The position numbers and the translations under genes were made by a program. A DNA stretch of 64,000 bases from Membranipora membranacea (lineage: Eukaryota > Bryozoa > Gymnolaemata > Cheilostomatida > Membraniporidae): assembly GCA_914767715.1 (NCBI GenBank), contig OU612070.1, positions 9,937,501 through 10,001,500 of the forward strand, given 5' to 3'. The notes below the pieces were generated by a model. It worked only from the letters and a program-made list of their open reading frames with translations, did not search any database and was not told where the DNA came from. Below are positions 1-12,100 of this stretch, piece after piece. How positions within the stretch are numbered: the first letter of the stretch is position 1; every line of letters starts with the position of its first letter.

Positions 1-3000
1 CGTTCCATTCCTCAAAAAGTTTTCATAGTTCTTTTACAACGCACGAAACAACAAGGGGTCAAAAAGTTGTATGGTTTGAAATGAATACAATTTTTAAACC
101 ATCTCTTCTCTTTTTCTTGTATCCTCATTACAGCCATCATTCATATAACGTCCTACTTATCTCCCCTGCAAACATGCCAACTCCACTGAAATTGTCGTCT
201 TCTCATGCTTACTGCTATCCTCTCTATCTTGGCGGCTTTTCATTTAATTTTTTTTCACTCACAAAGTCTTCCCACTCTAAATTGTAAATGTGTCTTGTGC
301 CATGTGCCAACTCAGTTGCGCTATAATTCTATCTTCTTGTCTCCGTAACAATGGCCAATACAGTACCTTGATTTTGGATAGAAGATCTCTCCATCTTTTC
401 CAAGCCTTATTGCAATTTCTCTTCCACACCCTCCCTCTTGATCTATTGTTGTTTCCGGGTATTTTAACTACTCCCATGGGCGTCAGAAGGTTTTTTTTAA
501 CAATTTGAGTTGTTAATCCTTGTCAGTGTCAGAGGAACTCCTTGTAGCCAATAACTGGGCCAATCATTTTGGCCTGTTGTTGTTGTTGCCCAATCAACAT
601 AAATTCTTAATATTTCATGTGATCAATTATCTACATTTATGAAACTTTTATAAAAAAAAAAAAAGTTGTGTGGGAGAGGAAGATGTGTGAGCATAGTGTA
701 GTTACTGGCAGCTTTTGCAGATCCCTATGACTATGACCCAATCACCCATGGCCTATAAAATAGCACCGACCCCCTAGAGACCAGGAAGTCCATGTGTGAA
801 ACCAGCGTGAGGGGATGGCTTCCACATTCCCTGGTGAAACACTAGTCCAGTCCCACCCAGTCCTCAACTAACTTGACTCAACTTCCACATATAATAATAA
901 CATAGGGAAGTGTAAGTCTAAGCAGGGAGTTACAGAGAGGGAGTGGAAACGAAATGTAGCCTGTGACTTAACAATGCTGTTTCCAAGGGTTGTACTAATA
1001 TGGTCCCGCCATTAAAATTCATTTAAGTCCTCAGTCTTTTTATATGTCTGTCTCCAGTTGAAAATTATTAAAATATTTGAGATGTTTACTCAATGGTATA
1101 TTCAGACACTCAGAGACAATATATCATGATGTAAATCACCACAAGTGTAGATGAGTCATAGCTAGTAATATAGTAACCACTTTTGCAGGGTATTGAATTA
1201 TAATTCCAATGCAAATGTTTGACGTGGATAGAGAGGCTGAAAATAAATCATTCATTCACAATTTAAAAACCATGTGAGGAACTTAGACCAGATAAAAGTA
1301 GTGAAAGTACTAAAATAAGCCCTTTCTAACACCTAAGTGACAATGGGAGGCATAACATACCACGTTTGACTGATGAAAACCGCCATTGATTACCAAATTA
1401 TGAGGCAAATTTATGGCCATGTCTGCAGCTGAACTTTCCCTTCCCATATGAGTAGCAGAGGGCTTTGGAGTCCCAGGTAAAACTAGACTATAGTTTGAAA
1501 CATGGACTATACCTGAGTGCTATCTAAATCTCACTGCTACTTAGTTTAGTTTCTTTTCAAGAGGTTCAAACACTTTAGGAAATTTGTGGTAGAGCCCATC
1601 TTGATAAATGGGATTTCACAACTATGCTCTTGCTCATTGGACAGTTCATCAAAATTATTACAGCAACTCAAGTTGTACTTCTTTTTGGCAGGAAGTCACT
1701 CTCTGCAGTCTCTGCTCTGATTGGCTGTGGTCATGAAAAAGCTTTGCTGATAAAGAGAGGACAATTACCAGTGGAGACAAACAACAATTTGAAATGAGAG
1801 GCCGTTTCCACTCCTTTTTCAAACTCCTTGTTCTAAGTCTAATGTAAACCAATGCTAGTGAGTTCATGACTAATAATCAATCAAATAAGGCCTAATAAAT
1901 AATGGTCTTGCAGGTGCAAGAATGCTGTATGTATTTACTGGTAGTTCACTAAGTACTCTTTGGTCTGTTGTTAATCCAACCATTTTTTAAATTTGTTCAT
2001 GAATAAACTATCTAACTAGGCTACTACCAGGGATCTCAGCGTTTTCTTTTATCGCTATAACTTTCAATCGGGGCCCGGGCAAGATGCTGTTGCTGTTAAA
2101 TATTTTTGGTATCATGCTTGGTGTTGCTCATCCATAAAAGTTGGCTGGTATGTACCAGAATGTCTCTTTTTGGGTCTCGAATTTCAAAAATTTTCCGTCG
2201 GGAAACAGGAAGTAGTGATAATGACAGTTAAAACCTGCCTATGAGGAAATAGAAGTGCCGGCAAAAAGTGGGTAGCTATATTCGAGGGAGGCTATATTCG
2301 AGGGAGGCTGTTTCCATGATTTCAGATTGACACTAGCAGTAGCAGTACCAGCCATTTAGGGAGGTCCTGCACCATATATACATCTACCTCATATAATGAC
2401 AGAAATAACTACTTGGCCCTCATTAAAATCTTGCTCTGATTTTTTAAGATCCTGTATCATTCGATGGATTGGTTTAGTACCTGACAATGCCTGGCAAGCA
2501 GGCTGAGTTAAGATGTCTGATGTCTGAAAACAATTAATAAAAAGAATGTTTATAAATTGTATTAAATTGTCAGCTTCACGACCTGTTTTGAGCAAGCGAC
2601 TATATTATTTGTTATTTGTTATGTAAAACATTCGACCAGGTCCAGGATGATGTTGTCTGCCAAGCTAAAAAGTGTTCTATTGTAATTTGTTAATAATACC
2701 GGGATTTGAAGATATTGGTTTTTTTTTACGATAGAGCAACACCGAGTAACACCATGTCAAGGTTATTTTTAGTCATCAGTCCTTGTGCCACTTTCTTGAA
2801 TACAGAAAGTTGATGGTTGCTTGACAGTTTCATCTTTTCAACACCATCTTGTAACAGGCGATCAAGGATTTGTGTCTTGAGAGTGAATCACTTTGTGCCA
2901 GGAACACTATATTTGTCATTATTGGCTACATACTCGATTCACTTTGACATCTGGCATCCATCCACTCGGTAGAAATAACATGGAAGACCTACGTGTTCAC

Positions 3001-3030
3001 AGGCTTCAGTGACCTTATAACAATAGTTAT
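1..3030. other. Upstream intergenic DNA, no gene seen
   Basis: I see no exon-like open frame with splice sites and no recognisable protein similarity on either strand. The short open frames here are of the length expected by chance in AT-rich DNA. Only simple A/T runs are present. Confidence 0.5.
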
Positions 3031-3037
3031 TAGCTGG

Positions 3038-3047
3038 TATATAAAAG
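3038..3047 (+). promoter_or_regulatory. TATA box of the peroxidase gene
   Basis: TATATAAAAG lies about 108 bases before the start codon at 3155. A start of transcription about 30 bases downstream falls near 3065-3075, where a CTCATCA initiator-like sequence lies. That would leave a 5' UTR of about 85 bases. The position is inferred from spacing only. Confidence 0.5.
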
Positions 3048-3154
3048 GGCGCGGTTTTCTGGGAACTCATCATTAAGCGCTCTTAGCCTGAATTAAGAAC
3101 AGCTAAGATCTGGAACTGGTATCAAGGATAAATCGGACTACAGTCAGCACAAGC

Positions 3155-6100
3155 ATGAGGTAAATTAGTTTGGTTATATTATTATCTCCTCTAATATAAC
3201 TGTTTGAAAATGGAAATCATTTTTGAAGCTAGATAAAGGTTAATTTTTGCACAAACGTAGCCACCTTTGTCATTGGGTTTTCAGTAACTAACAGATTTAA
3301 TATCTATCTACCTTACATATTATGGCATGCCAACTAAACTGGCAACTGGTGTTGTAGATAATTTCAGCCAATCACTGTGATTACTAGGTTTTTTGTTAAT
3401 TTCCAACGAATTAATTTTCTGGAGGATTTTAGGGACCTAATGTGTACATTGAGAAGTTTCAATGATCACTCGAACCAACTTTATACATTTATTTGTTTTA
3501 GATTTCTGCTGGCAGTGACTACGCTGGTCTGTCTTGTTAATGTCAACGGACAGAGCAACCCATTCTTCAACCTAGATGATCTGAATTTAAATTTTGATTT
3601 CTCGAATTTTGGTACACCGGCAGCAAGGACTCCTGTTCTGACTAAACCAGCCGCAGGAGATAAGGAGCTCACCAGCGCTCATCTTGATGGCATCACCACA
3701 CAGTTTGCTAACATGTTCAATGACCAGGTTAGATACTTACTTAGTTTCTAGAAAAGGAAAGTATTAGGCACTGTTCCCAATTTTGAACAGGTTTTAATGG
3801 GGAAGTTTATGCTTAGCCATAATTTATTCAGGTTCGTTACAATACGTGACCACCCATCATGTGTGAAAATTTGTGCTAGCTAACACATTAATTTTAATAT
3901 CAGCTCGCAAAATAATATCATTTTTGTTAGTTTTTTATTTGTATATCATCTATAGATATTGATATTAAAATATTTATGAATAAATTTACCACGTTTTTTG
4001 CAGCCTGATAAACTTCCACCCTATGTGCAGATGTTATTCCATCTTTGCGTTGGTAAAGCTGGATGTGATGGATGTCTGGATACAACACAGAAAGATAATT
4101 TGAGTAAGTTTAGAGTCACCTAACTCAAGTGCCTGAGCAATAATTCCATGTGTAATTAGCAGATGGAAGTCCCAGAGGATCCTGATATGGATTATTCAAA
4201 TAAATAGTGTTTTCAGGCCACTGTATTTAGCTTTCTAGGGGAGGCAGTGCCTCCCTGTCCCCCCTAGAACTACGGGCCTGAATATATGTTATGATTACCT
4301 CTATATTCAGTTTACTGGCTAGCTGTAGAAGCAGAAGTTTAATTGCTATCTAGTTATTCTTGATCAATTTTATAGGCAGCAAAACATTATCTTGTTAGAT
4401 TGTAAACTTGGGTCAAAGTTCATATTGATTTCCAAATATTTTTAGCGAGTTTTAGACTCAAACAAACCAATCTTCAATAACAGAGCAAGGAAATGAGGAA
4501 CCACAATATCTTGGAAAGCATAGAGGGATAACAGTTTGTAGCTTTTCCTGAGAATAACTTGATCTGAAATGAACTATAGTTGCCTCATTTATGGTGCTCG
4601 TTGTAGGACTGAAGACTAACTATGCTGAGCTCAGGAGACTGTGGAATACATGGAAGAGTGTTATCTCGCTCGCTGACTTTGGTGTACTCGCTGGATACGC
4701 TGCCGTTAAAGTTGGGGTGTCAAGGGATAGCTGTAACGGCAGACAGTGTTCAATTGCACTTGATTTCACTGCTGGTAGAAAAACATGCTCCAACCCGAAC
4801 AAACCTCCCAAGACAACTTTCCCTCACGGTGAAGACCCAGACAGTCCAATTGACTTTGTAAAGAAGCCGTTTGGCCTGTCAAATCGGGAGACAGTGGCCT
4901 TGCTCGGCTGTCACTCAGTTGGTAATGCACACAGTGATGTATCAGGATTCTTGGGAGACTGGGATCTCTCCCCTAACGTACTAAATAACGGATACTTTGA
5001 GGCCCTTGATCAGGTCACTAACTGGGATCAAAGCATCAGATCAGGTGGTGGAAAGTAAGATATTAATATATATGTTTTATATTGTTTTATTCATTTATAT
5101 ATTCTTTATCATAAGATTTAATGTTTACAATCAAATTAACATCAAATATCAGGGAGGAGAGGTGCCTGATTGTGTCTGGGAATCTCAGAGCTTGCTAAGT
5201 GTGACAAAATTTTACAAGCCTAGAATTATAGACAAAAGAATTGGAAACTGTATGTATGAATGAAAATATTACAAAGAGGAAGCTTACACCCAACAGTTGG
5301 TATAAAGTCTGTATTTGAAGATATTAAGACCTCATAAGAATATTCAAAGTGTTGCCATATAGATGCTACTATTTCATTTGCCTATAGTTGATTAACTTAT
5401 TTTCTTATTGCTTTGTAGATTCATGCAATGGAATGGTAAATCAGCAGATGGGACTTCTCTAACTATGCTACATTCGGATATGGTACTGAAACGCCAAATT
5501 AAAGTTGATAGTAAAACCAAAGTGGCAACCTGCAGCAATGGCAAAGGCAGTAAAACCAAACTGAAGGCTACATCTTGTCCATTGCAGAATGCTAATGGAT
5601 TTGCAGGGCATGTAAGTGATTTTTTTGATTACTCTATACACTTATTTCACTGCCCTAATTACCCGGGTGACTTGTGTATGGTAGTGACGCTATACTCTGC
5701 TGCTGTTGCGGACTATTCTTATTCAAAGAGGCAGGGAGGATCTGTGCATCATTCAATTCAGTTCCTTTTCGAGCCACTGCTTTTATATTGGTAATCCATC
5801 GACGTCTTGGCGAACAACTCCGAATTTCGATCAAACCAGAATAATTATAGCTCTCTATCAAAACAGATCTCCTCCATAAAATTAACTTGATAGTGTAAAA
5901 TTTTTGTTACAGTGTTTATTCATTACAATTATTCATATATGCACTATATCTGTGAGGAGGAGCTATAAACAGATATTCAAAAAAAGGCCTTTTGCGACAC
6001 CTCTGCCTGATCGGAACCCAGTCATATTTCAGCACATTCTGAGTAGAAGGGACGTACTAGTCCAAACTCAATACTTACCAATGTCTCATTATTTATTTCA

Positions 6101-6224
6101 GGTCAAGACATTTGCGAATAACAACCAACTTTTCATACAGACGCTGGCTACAGCTGTTGTCAAGATGACGAATACTGCCAGCTTTGATAATAAGAAGAAG
6201 AAAACCTTTACTGATGGGGGCTAA
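3155..6224 (+). CDS. Secreted plant-type heme peroxidase, six exons, 364 aa
   Basis: Exons: 3155-3159, 3502-3727, 4004-4103, 4607-5054, 5419-5611, 6102-6224. All junctions are GT-AG, the phases agree, and the total is 1095 nt including TAA. Exon 1 encodes only ATG plus two bases; joined to exon 2 it gives a clean signal peptide (MRFLLAVTTLVCLVNVNG). The mature protein looks like the plant/fungal peroxidase superfamily. The distal region (residues 84-100) has FHLC followed by GCDGCLD. The helix LADFGVLAG follows at about 132-140. The proximal-heme motif ETVALLGCHSVGNAH has its His at about 213. GFLGDW and NNGYFEAL come next, then a C-terminal FANNNQLFIQTLATAVVKM. Such peroxidases use heme and H2O2. 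Invertebrate members exist but their physiological substrates are poorly known. The distal Arg and other key residues are replaced (see findings), so activity is uncertain. Family assignment is firm; function is inferred. Confidence 0.85.
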
Positions 6225-6354
6225 AAATATTATGTATTTAATTGACATTCGATTGCTTTTAACTACAATCATATGGGTTTCTGTGAAATTAACTTCTGAA
6301 TACTGATGCTTTTTGGTGACTTGGTTCACTGGTTTGAGTGTTCTACCTTCTTGA

Positions 6355-6360
6355 AATAAA
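6355..6360 (+). promoter_or_regulatory. Poly(A) signal of the peroxidase gene
   Basis: AATAAA lies 131 bases after the peroxidase stop codon. It is the first canonical hexamer downstream on this strand and would give a short 3' UTR. Confidence 0.55.
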
Positions 6361-6965
6361 TCCATCACTACTAACACTTGGTATACACTCTGATATATTA
6401 CATGGATGAGGGGTACATATCCGACCTTGAACAAGTGTATGGCTATTCATGTATTTCTCATCTTTGATTGGTCCACAAGTTCAGAATCTAGAATAGCTGA
6501 AGCTTTCTAACTTTTGTCAAGCAATTTGAGTTTATGAAGGTTGTTACTTGGACGTCAATCAACGCATAAACATAAAAGCTGCTAGATTTTAAGCTTTATA
6601 ATGAGACCCTGACACAAAGCTTTATACTGATGGCATATCTCCGCTAATTGCCAGCTAATTGCCACGCTATGTTGGTTAAAATGTTGGTTAAAATCCCAAT
6701 GGTTAGTCACTCTCCACATCGTGGTGGCGAAATAGTGTGGAGGCTGCAATGTCTTCGCCAATTTGCTCTCAGTTTGTATTTTACCACAGATCCATAAATT
6801 CATATCAATGGGTATAAAGATTTAAAAAGATTTTATATCCATATAGGCCTGCTGTTGTTCTTTACTATTTATTTGCCCAATAAAATATCTGTCACTGACC
6901 CTCATATCAGATCACTCATTGTGGGAATGTCTTGCAAAAAGACCAGTTGGTTTAATTCACCTGCG

Positions 6966-7112
6966 AATTTAATAGAACAAGTTTGTTCACTCTGTGGTGG
7001 TGGAGGGATAATGCAAATGTCAGATATCGGTATCAAAGCACGGCGCCTCGATACGAGAATTTTGCAATATGGCTCCGCCACCACAGAGGGAACAAACTTG
7101 TTCTACAAATTT
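6966..7112. repeat. Fold-back (hairpin) element, MITE-like
   Basis: Left arm 6966-7004 and right arm 7073-7112 are inverted copies. The core GAACAAGTTTGTTC followed by CTCTGTGGTGG pairs with its complement on the right, with few mismatches and one indel. The pairing continues inward through ATAATGCAAAT / ATTTTGCAATAT. The whole ~147 bp can therefore fold on itself. No coding frame is implied. The structure suggests a short non-autonomous inverted-repeat transposon, but I see no clear target-site duplication. Confidence 0.6.
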
Positions 7113-7193
7113 AATGCTATTAGAAAGGGCACCCGGCCATCATTGTTCAGGGCAATTTCAAAACCCCCTTCATATGACCATTTCTTACAGAAT

Positions 7194-7273
7194 CCACAAT
7201 CATGACCAGAACTTGCAATTTGCTATGGCCATGAGCAAGCCATATCGAATAGCAAGTTTTGGTCATGATGTGG
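7194..7273. repeat. Second fold-back hairpin, 80 bp
   Basis: The left arm starts CCACAATCATGACCAGAACT and the right arm ends with AGTTTTGGTCATGATGTGG, its near-complement. Arms are about 34 bases with a few mismatches and a short loop. It lies 81 bases after the first fold-back element, so both may be parts of one larger inserted element. Confidence 0.55.
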
Positions 7274-7559
7274 AATAATAAGCGGTGATTTCTGCTACCA
7301 GATCGAAATGCTCCGCAAGATGTTTACTGACCATTTTATAATGCTGTATAAGGGAGACTGAAAAATGCGCTTGTACTGGGTGTCATTTTGGTAGAGAAGG
7401 AGAGGTATACACCCTAGGGTATTTTGGTAGATGTATTTTTGAGACAGCATGACTTCTGATTCAGTCTGGCATGTAAACGAAAAGACTGTCAATAATGATT
7501 GAGGTGAATAAACACAGTTATTACAAAGTCATCCTGTAGATGTCACAGCCGCTGTAAGT

Positions 7560-8510
7560 CCTCTTTTTTCGAAGTTGAGATTCACGCAGATTAAGTGCTC
7601 AGCCGCCTGCGAATGCGTTTTGCGGCAATGCACTCATTATTACGAGTGTTTGATAATGTAACGTCACACATGCATACTGCATCCACCTGAGCTCTCTGAC
7701 AAAGGGTTCAGCATAAACCAAATTGACAAATTAGCCAAAATGCTTTACTAAGAGTTGTGCTGTCATGGAAGAAAAGAGCATAACTCAAATTATTGATAAC
7801 ACTGAGGAGTCATCCGCTCTGAGAACACTGATCATCAAGTTTCATTGGTTATTCAGCCTTACATCCTGGTCACGTGGTCATTGAAGGCATGAGTCATTGA
7901 GTGCTCTGATTTCAAACAGAGAGTATTTGCTTGGACTCAACACAATCAACACTTTTGCTCAAACTCATACATTTCCAACGAGATAACAGTGAAAAGTAAT
8001 ATCAGTGTGGTAGTTCACATCAATCAATTGTTGTATATCTGATCTGGGATCTACAGCCCCTCTCCAAAGATCAGGTGAAGTACACAGAACGACTCAGTGA
8101 CAGTGAGTGAGTAACGATTAAGAGAGAGTGAGTGTATTGGTTTCAGATTCAAACTCGTGCTCTGGACTTCATTCACCATTGGACCAAAGCCTCTCTCCGT
8201 CTCGGATTAGAAGCTGTTTTTCTAGCTTTGGTGTGAAGTTGTGCTGCTCACAAGAAGTTTTTGATGGTGTCTTGGAATATAGATAATGGAATAAGTGAGT
8301 GAACTTGGAAGGAACAACATAACATAAATAAATCTTTCACCACAGTGAGCCTTCTCTGCTGACAAAGATCACAAGCAGAATAATATCAAGCTGTACTTCT
8401 CATCAGCTGACTAAGAAGCAAGAATCACAGATCCTGGAGATCATCGGTGACCAAAAGCAAGGACCTATCATACACTTCTTCCTGTACAGGTGCTGCACTC
8501 AGTTGAGTAA
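7560..8510 (+). promoter_or_regulatory. Possible promoter and 5' UTR exon of the CDC42SE gene
   Basis: This stretch is less AT-rich than its surroundings. Its end matches a strong splice donor (TTGA before GTAAGTAAAG; GT at 8507). The frame from about 8325 to 8506 is open but has no ATG, as expected for a UTR exon. Its link to the coding exons downstream is inference only. Confidence 0.25.
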
Positions 8511-8718
8511 GTAAAGGTCAGCAGTGAGTGGTGATTCCAATAATTACTGTTCTGTATTCTTCATGTTTGATCAATGAACTCACTCATTGTTCAGATATTG
8601 CAAAGTGCTAGCACATCATCCTTTCAGTATTCTATAGGCCTAGCCACCCGGCCACTGTGCTGTAGATTGAGTCCGAGGTTGGTACACCACATGTGCGTTG
8701 TGAATCAGAAGTCCCATA

Positions 8719-8744
8719 GATATATACATATATATATATATATA
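8719..8744. repeat. (TA)n microsatellite
   Basis: A run of alternating TA with one TACA interruption. A G homopolymer of 17-18 bases follows at about 8897. Confidence 0.7.
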
Positions 8745-9130
8745 TGTATTTGAAGGCTGCTATTGCCCTATCGGCTGCTAATAGGATGAGTCATATATAA
8801 GCCTACACTCCTTAACAGTTTGGATTTTTCAAATTTTCATGATACCTGAGAATCCTTAGTACCATTGAATCATACTGAAAGCTATTGATTGAGTACGGGG
8901 GGGGGGGGGGGGTAACTTGAATGCAAATGCAACTGCATGGCTAAGATTATCTCAGTTTGCACGCCAAAACTTGGGCAGGGAATTCCATCTGTGAGAGAAT
9001 CACGCTAACATAGTGATAGAAAGAGATAGTATGTTGTCATAAATAATTTCCAGTATTCTTTCTGCAGATTTTACAGTGAAGAATCTCGCTGAATACTCAT
9101 ACAGGAATATATAGCTGCAGAGTAAACACT

Positions 9131-12100
9131 ATGACAATGAGCCTCATCTGCTTCAGACCCCAGACCCAAGAACCAGTGGTAAGAATGCTGCGCTTTGACA
9201 ACCTTTGTCAATTCCAAACATGACCACGTGTTTAGATAGATGTCTGTATAGTTCATGAATTAGTGGCAGTTGTTCCTCCTCTTACCTTGTGGTAAGAGGT
9301 AAGTTCCTCCTCTTACCTTGTGGGGACAACTTGGATGTAGGCCTACAATGATTGTGTATTATGACAAGCTGTAACTTGTGTCTTGAAGCTGATTGTGTCT
9401 TGATAAGCTGTTACTCGCTATAAACTCTGTTGCTCAAAGGCATTAGTGTTGGTTCAGGCTTCGATATTATGGTCATCAGTGTTGAACCGTGATTTGACTC
9501 TGTGGGAAGGGGGGCAATACGAAATAATGAGTATCTTGTCTTGGTAAGCTGTCACTCACTATAAACTTTGTTGCTCGAAGGCACTGGGGTTGTTTCAGGC
9601 GTAGGCTTTGATATTATGATCATCAGGGTTGAACTGTGATTTGACTTTGTGGGGAGGGGGGGGGGCGATAAGATGTAATGATCAGTGTCATCTTAACAAT
9701 TTCTTAATTATTTTACCTCCTACCTTTTTGAAATATAGGGCGGTTCTGCTCACCACTGCTACCAATTAATAAGTAGATTATCCTGATTGTGGTATATTGG
9801 GAGGATTTGTAATTCTCATTGATCATCAGGCGATCCGGTGGTTGCGCGCCAAAGTTGGCCTATCAGGCCATGTTGTTGTATATCATGGCCTATGTTGTTT
9901 TATTCTTGCCTTATCTAGTCGGTATTTAACTCGCAGCGGAATATTTACTGTCTCCCAACTTGCTAGGCTTTAGCGGTGCTTTGTAGTGATTTGGCTAAGA
10001 ATTTTGGTATTGTCAACCTTCATTACCCTGATGTGGTCTTGTGGTATGGTGATGTTATTTAGCTGGTAGTTTTTACTTTGCCTTAGATAATGTTGAGAGT
10101 TAATTAATGAGGGGACATAATTTTGACTTGTCATGTCTATTTCTATTGCATATTCCATGACATTTAGCGCCAGTGCTCACACCATGTGATGGTGTGATAT
10201 AACCAGCGGCTCAGATTTACCACTTGTCACTGGCTGCCAGATTAGAACTAAGACTCCTAGTTGAGTAGGTCACTTGGTGATCTCTGCCTATATATGGTGT
10301 GATTAGCTTAGACGATAATCATATCTTTGCTTTACAAGGTGTGCATGTACTTGAACGTAATGGCAGGCAACCAGTGCTTATTATCAGAAAATCTGAAATA
10401 CCAATGTCACCTTCCAGCAAAAGAGATTTAGTCTGCCTCAATGAGTGTGACAGGCATGCAGATATCTAATTTTAGAGATCAGAGAAGATCACTTGATTTA
10501 ACCTTTTGACTTGCATTTATACACTGCAATAAATGTTTGATGATGAGGTTTCACTTCCTAATTCCCACTTCCACCTCCTCCAAACATTGGAAGCTTTGCT
10601 TCTCATGTCAAGCTCAAGTCAGGCTATTCCAGTAAAGTACACTACCGTCATGACAAGCTCAAGTCAGGCTATTCCAGTAAAGTACACTACCGTCATGTCA
10701 AGCTCAAGTCAGGCTATTCCAGTAAAGTACACTACCGTCATGTCAAGCTCAAGTTAGGCTATTCCAGTAAAGTACACTACCGTCACTTTTCATGGATAGA
10801 TTAAGCGATGTCAGATCAAGGAGTTAGAGTTAACTAACTCCTCCTCCTCTGTCAGATATGAGCAAAGAGTTCATTATAAGTCAATTACTTAGCTTCTAGT
10901 TTCAAACACTATAACTCAGCGAGTGTGTTTTTGTTTACACCTTAGCCTATTGTGTAGATAAGTGATTTGAAAGCCACACCCAGGGTCACTAAGTCACCGT
11001 GTTTATCTAACGGTCTCTGATTTATTGTGTAAGAAAAAATAGCAGTTTGTTTACTTTTTGAGTATGCGCTCAGAGGGTATATAGAATCAACTACCTGAAG
11101 TGTAATTGATATCATGCTATGCATGCAAATGTGAAAAATGTCAAGGCTCAAGGGTATTAATAGTTTCTTACGGCTTCAGTGGCTCATCTGCTTAATCTGT
11201 CTAAACAGACATAATGTCTGCAGGGTTTAAATCACCAGCCTTTCTAAACCTGTATGGAATTCTGCCACTTGGTCAGGTGGTCATTATCGTTCTTGGTTGT
11301 GAGAACCACCTCTGACATGTGCAGAGCTGGAAGGGTTAACAGGCACCTGTGGCTAATGTCAAAGCGGCACGCACCCACATAACTGCAGCTGATATGTGAT
11401 TTAGACCTGTTGTTCTCTGCATATTGGATCTTTTGCTGGCTAGAGCTTTGACTTTGAGGCTCCCGCTTCACAGGTCACTCGCCTGATCAGTCTATTTGAT
11501 CATGTATTGTAATTAGGCCTCTCTCTATGGGAATCGATAGATTATTTATGATCATAAGGGATTGTGATTGCCAATCTTGATTGAATAAATTGACAGCAAG
11601 TTATAAAGGGTTATAAGCAAAAACCCTTGTTTGTACATTGCCTCATATCAGGTCTTGTTATTTGCAAAAGAGTCATCTAGTTACCTTCACAGACAGGGAA
11701 CTGCTTGCTATGCTGAGCGATAATTACCAAGTCAGCATAATGTGTACTTTAGATTGTTAGTCAGCAGTTAGTAACCCATTGCTGCATATTTCAGCTTCAT
11801 CAGAACTCACTTTATTATGCATTACTATAATTAGTATGACTTCCAATTGCGTGTATTGTGCAGATCCTTAGCTGAACTTTCAAGGACTCCTATAGATTCA
11901 GATTTACTCAGAAGTTTATGAATTCAATTCTTACTGCTTCCCTGCTCAAACGGTTATCCCTGTCCAGTGAACTCCCTCATCATTGCTTGTAGGGCGCCCG
12001 CGGTGTTTACATAATAGCTGCCTGCTTTTCTCCATGTTTTATGAAGCAGCAATATGTGATGCCTTAACAGCGATAAGCACAGTAAATATACACCAGCTAT

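Noticed and set aside
8325-8515. Open frame with a Cys pair (YRCCTQL) upstream of the CDC42SE exons
   Set aside because: Considered as the missing N-terminus of the CDC42 effector, but it has no ATG and no similarity to the family start; kept only as a possible 5' UTR.
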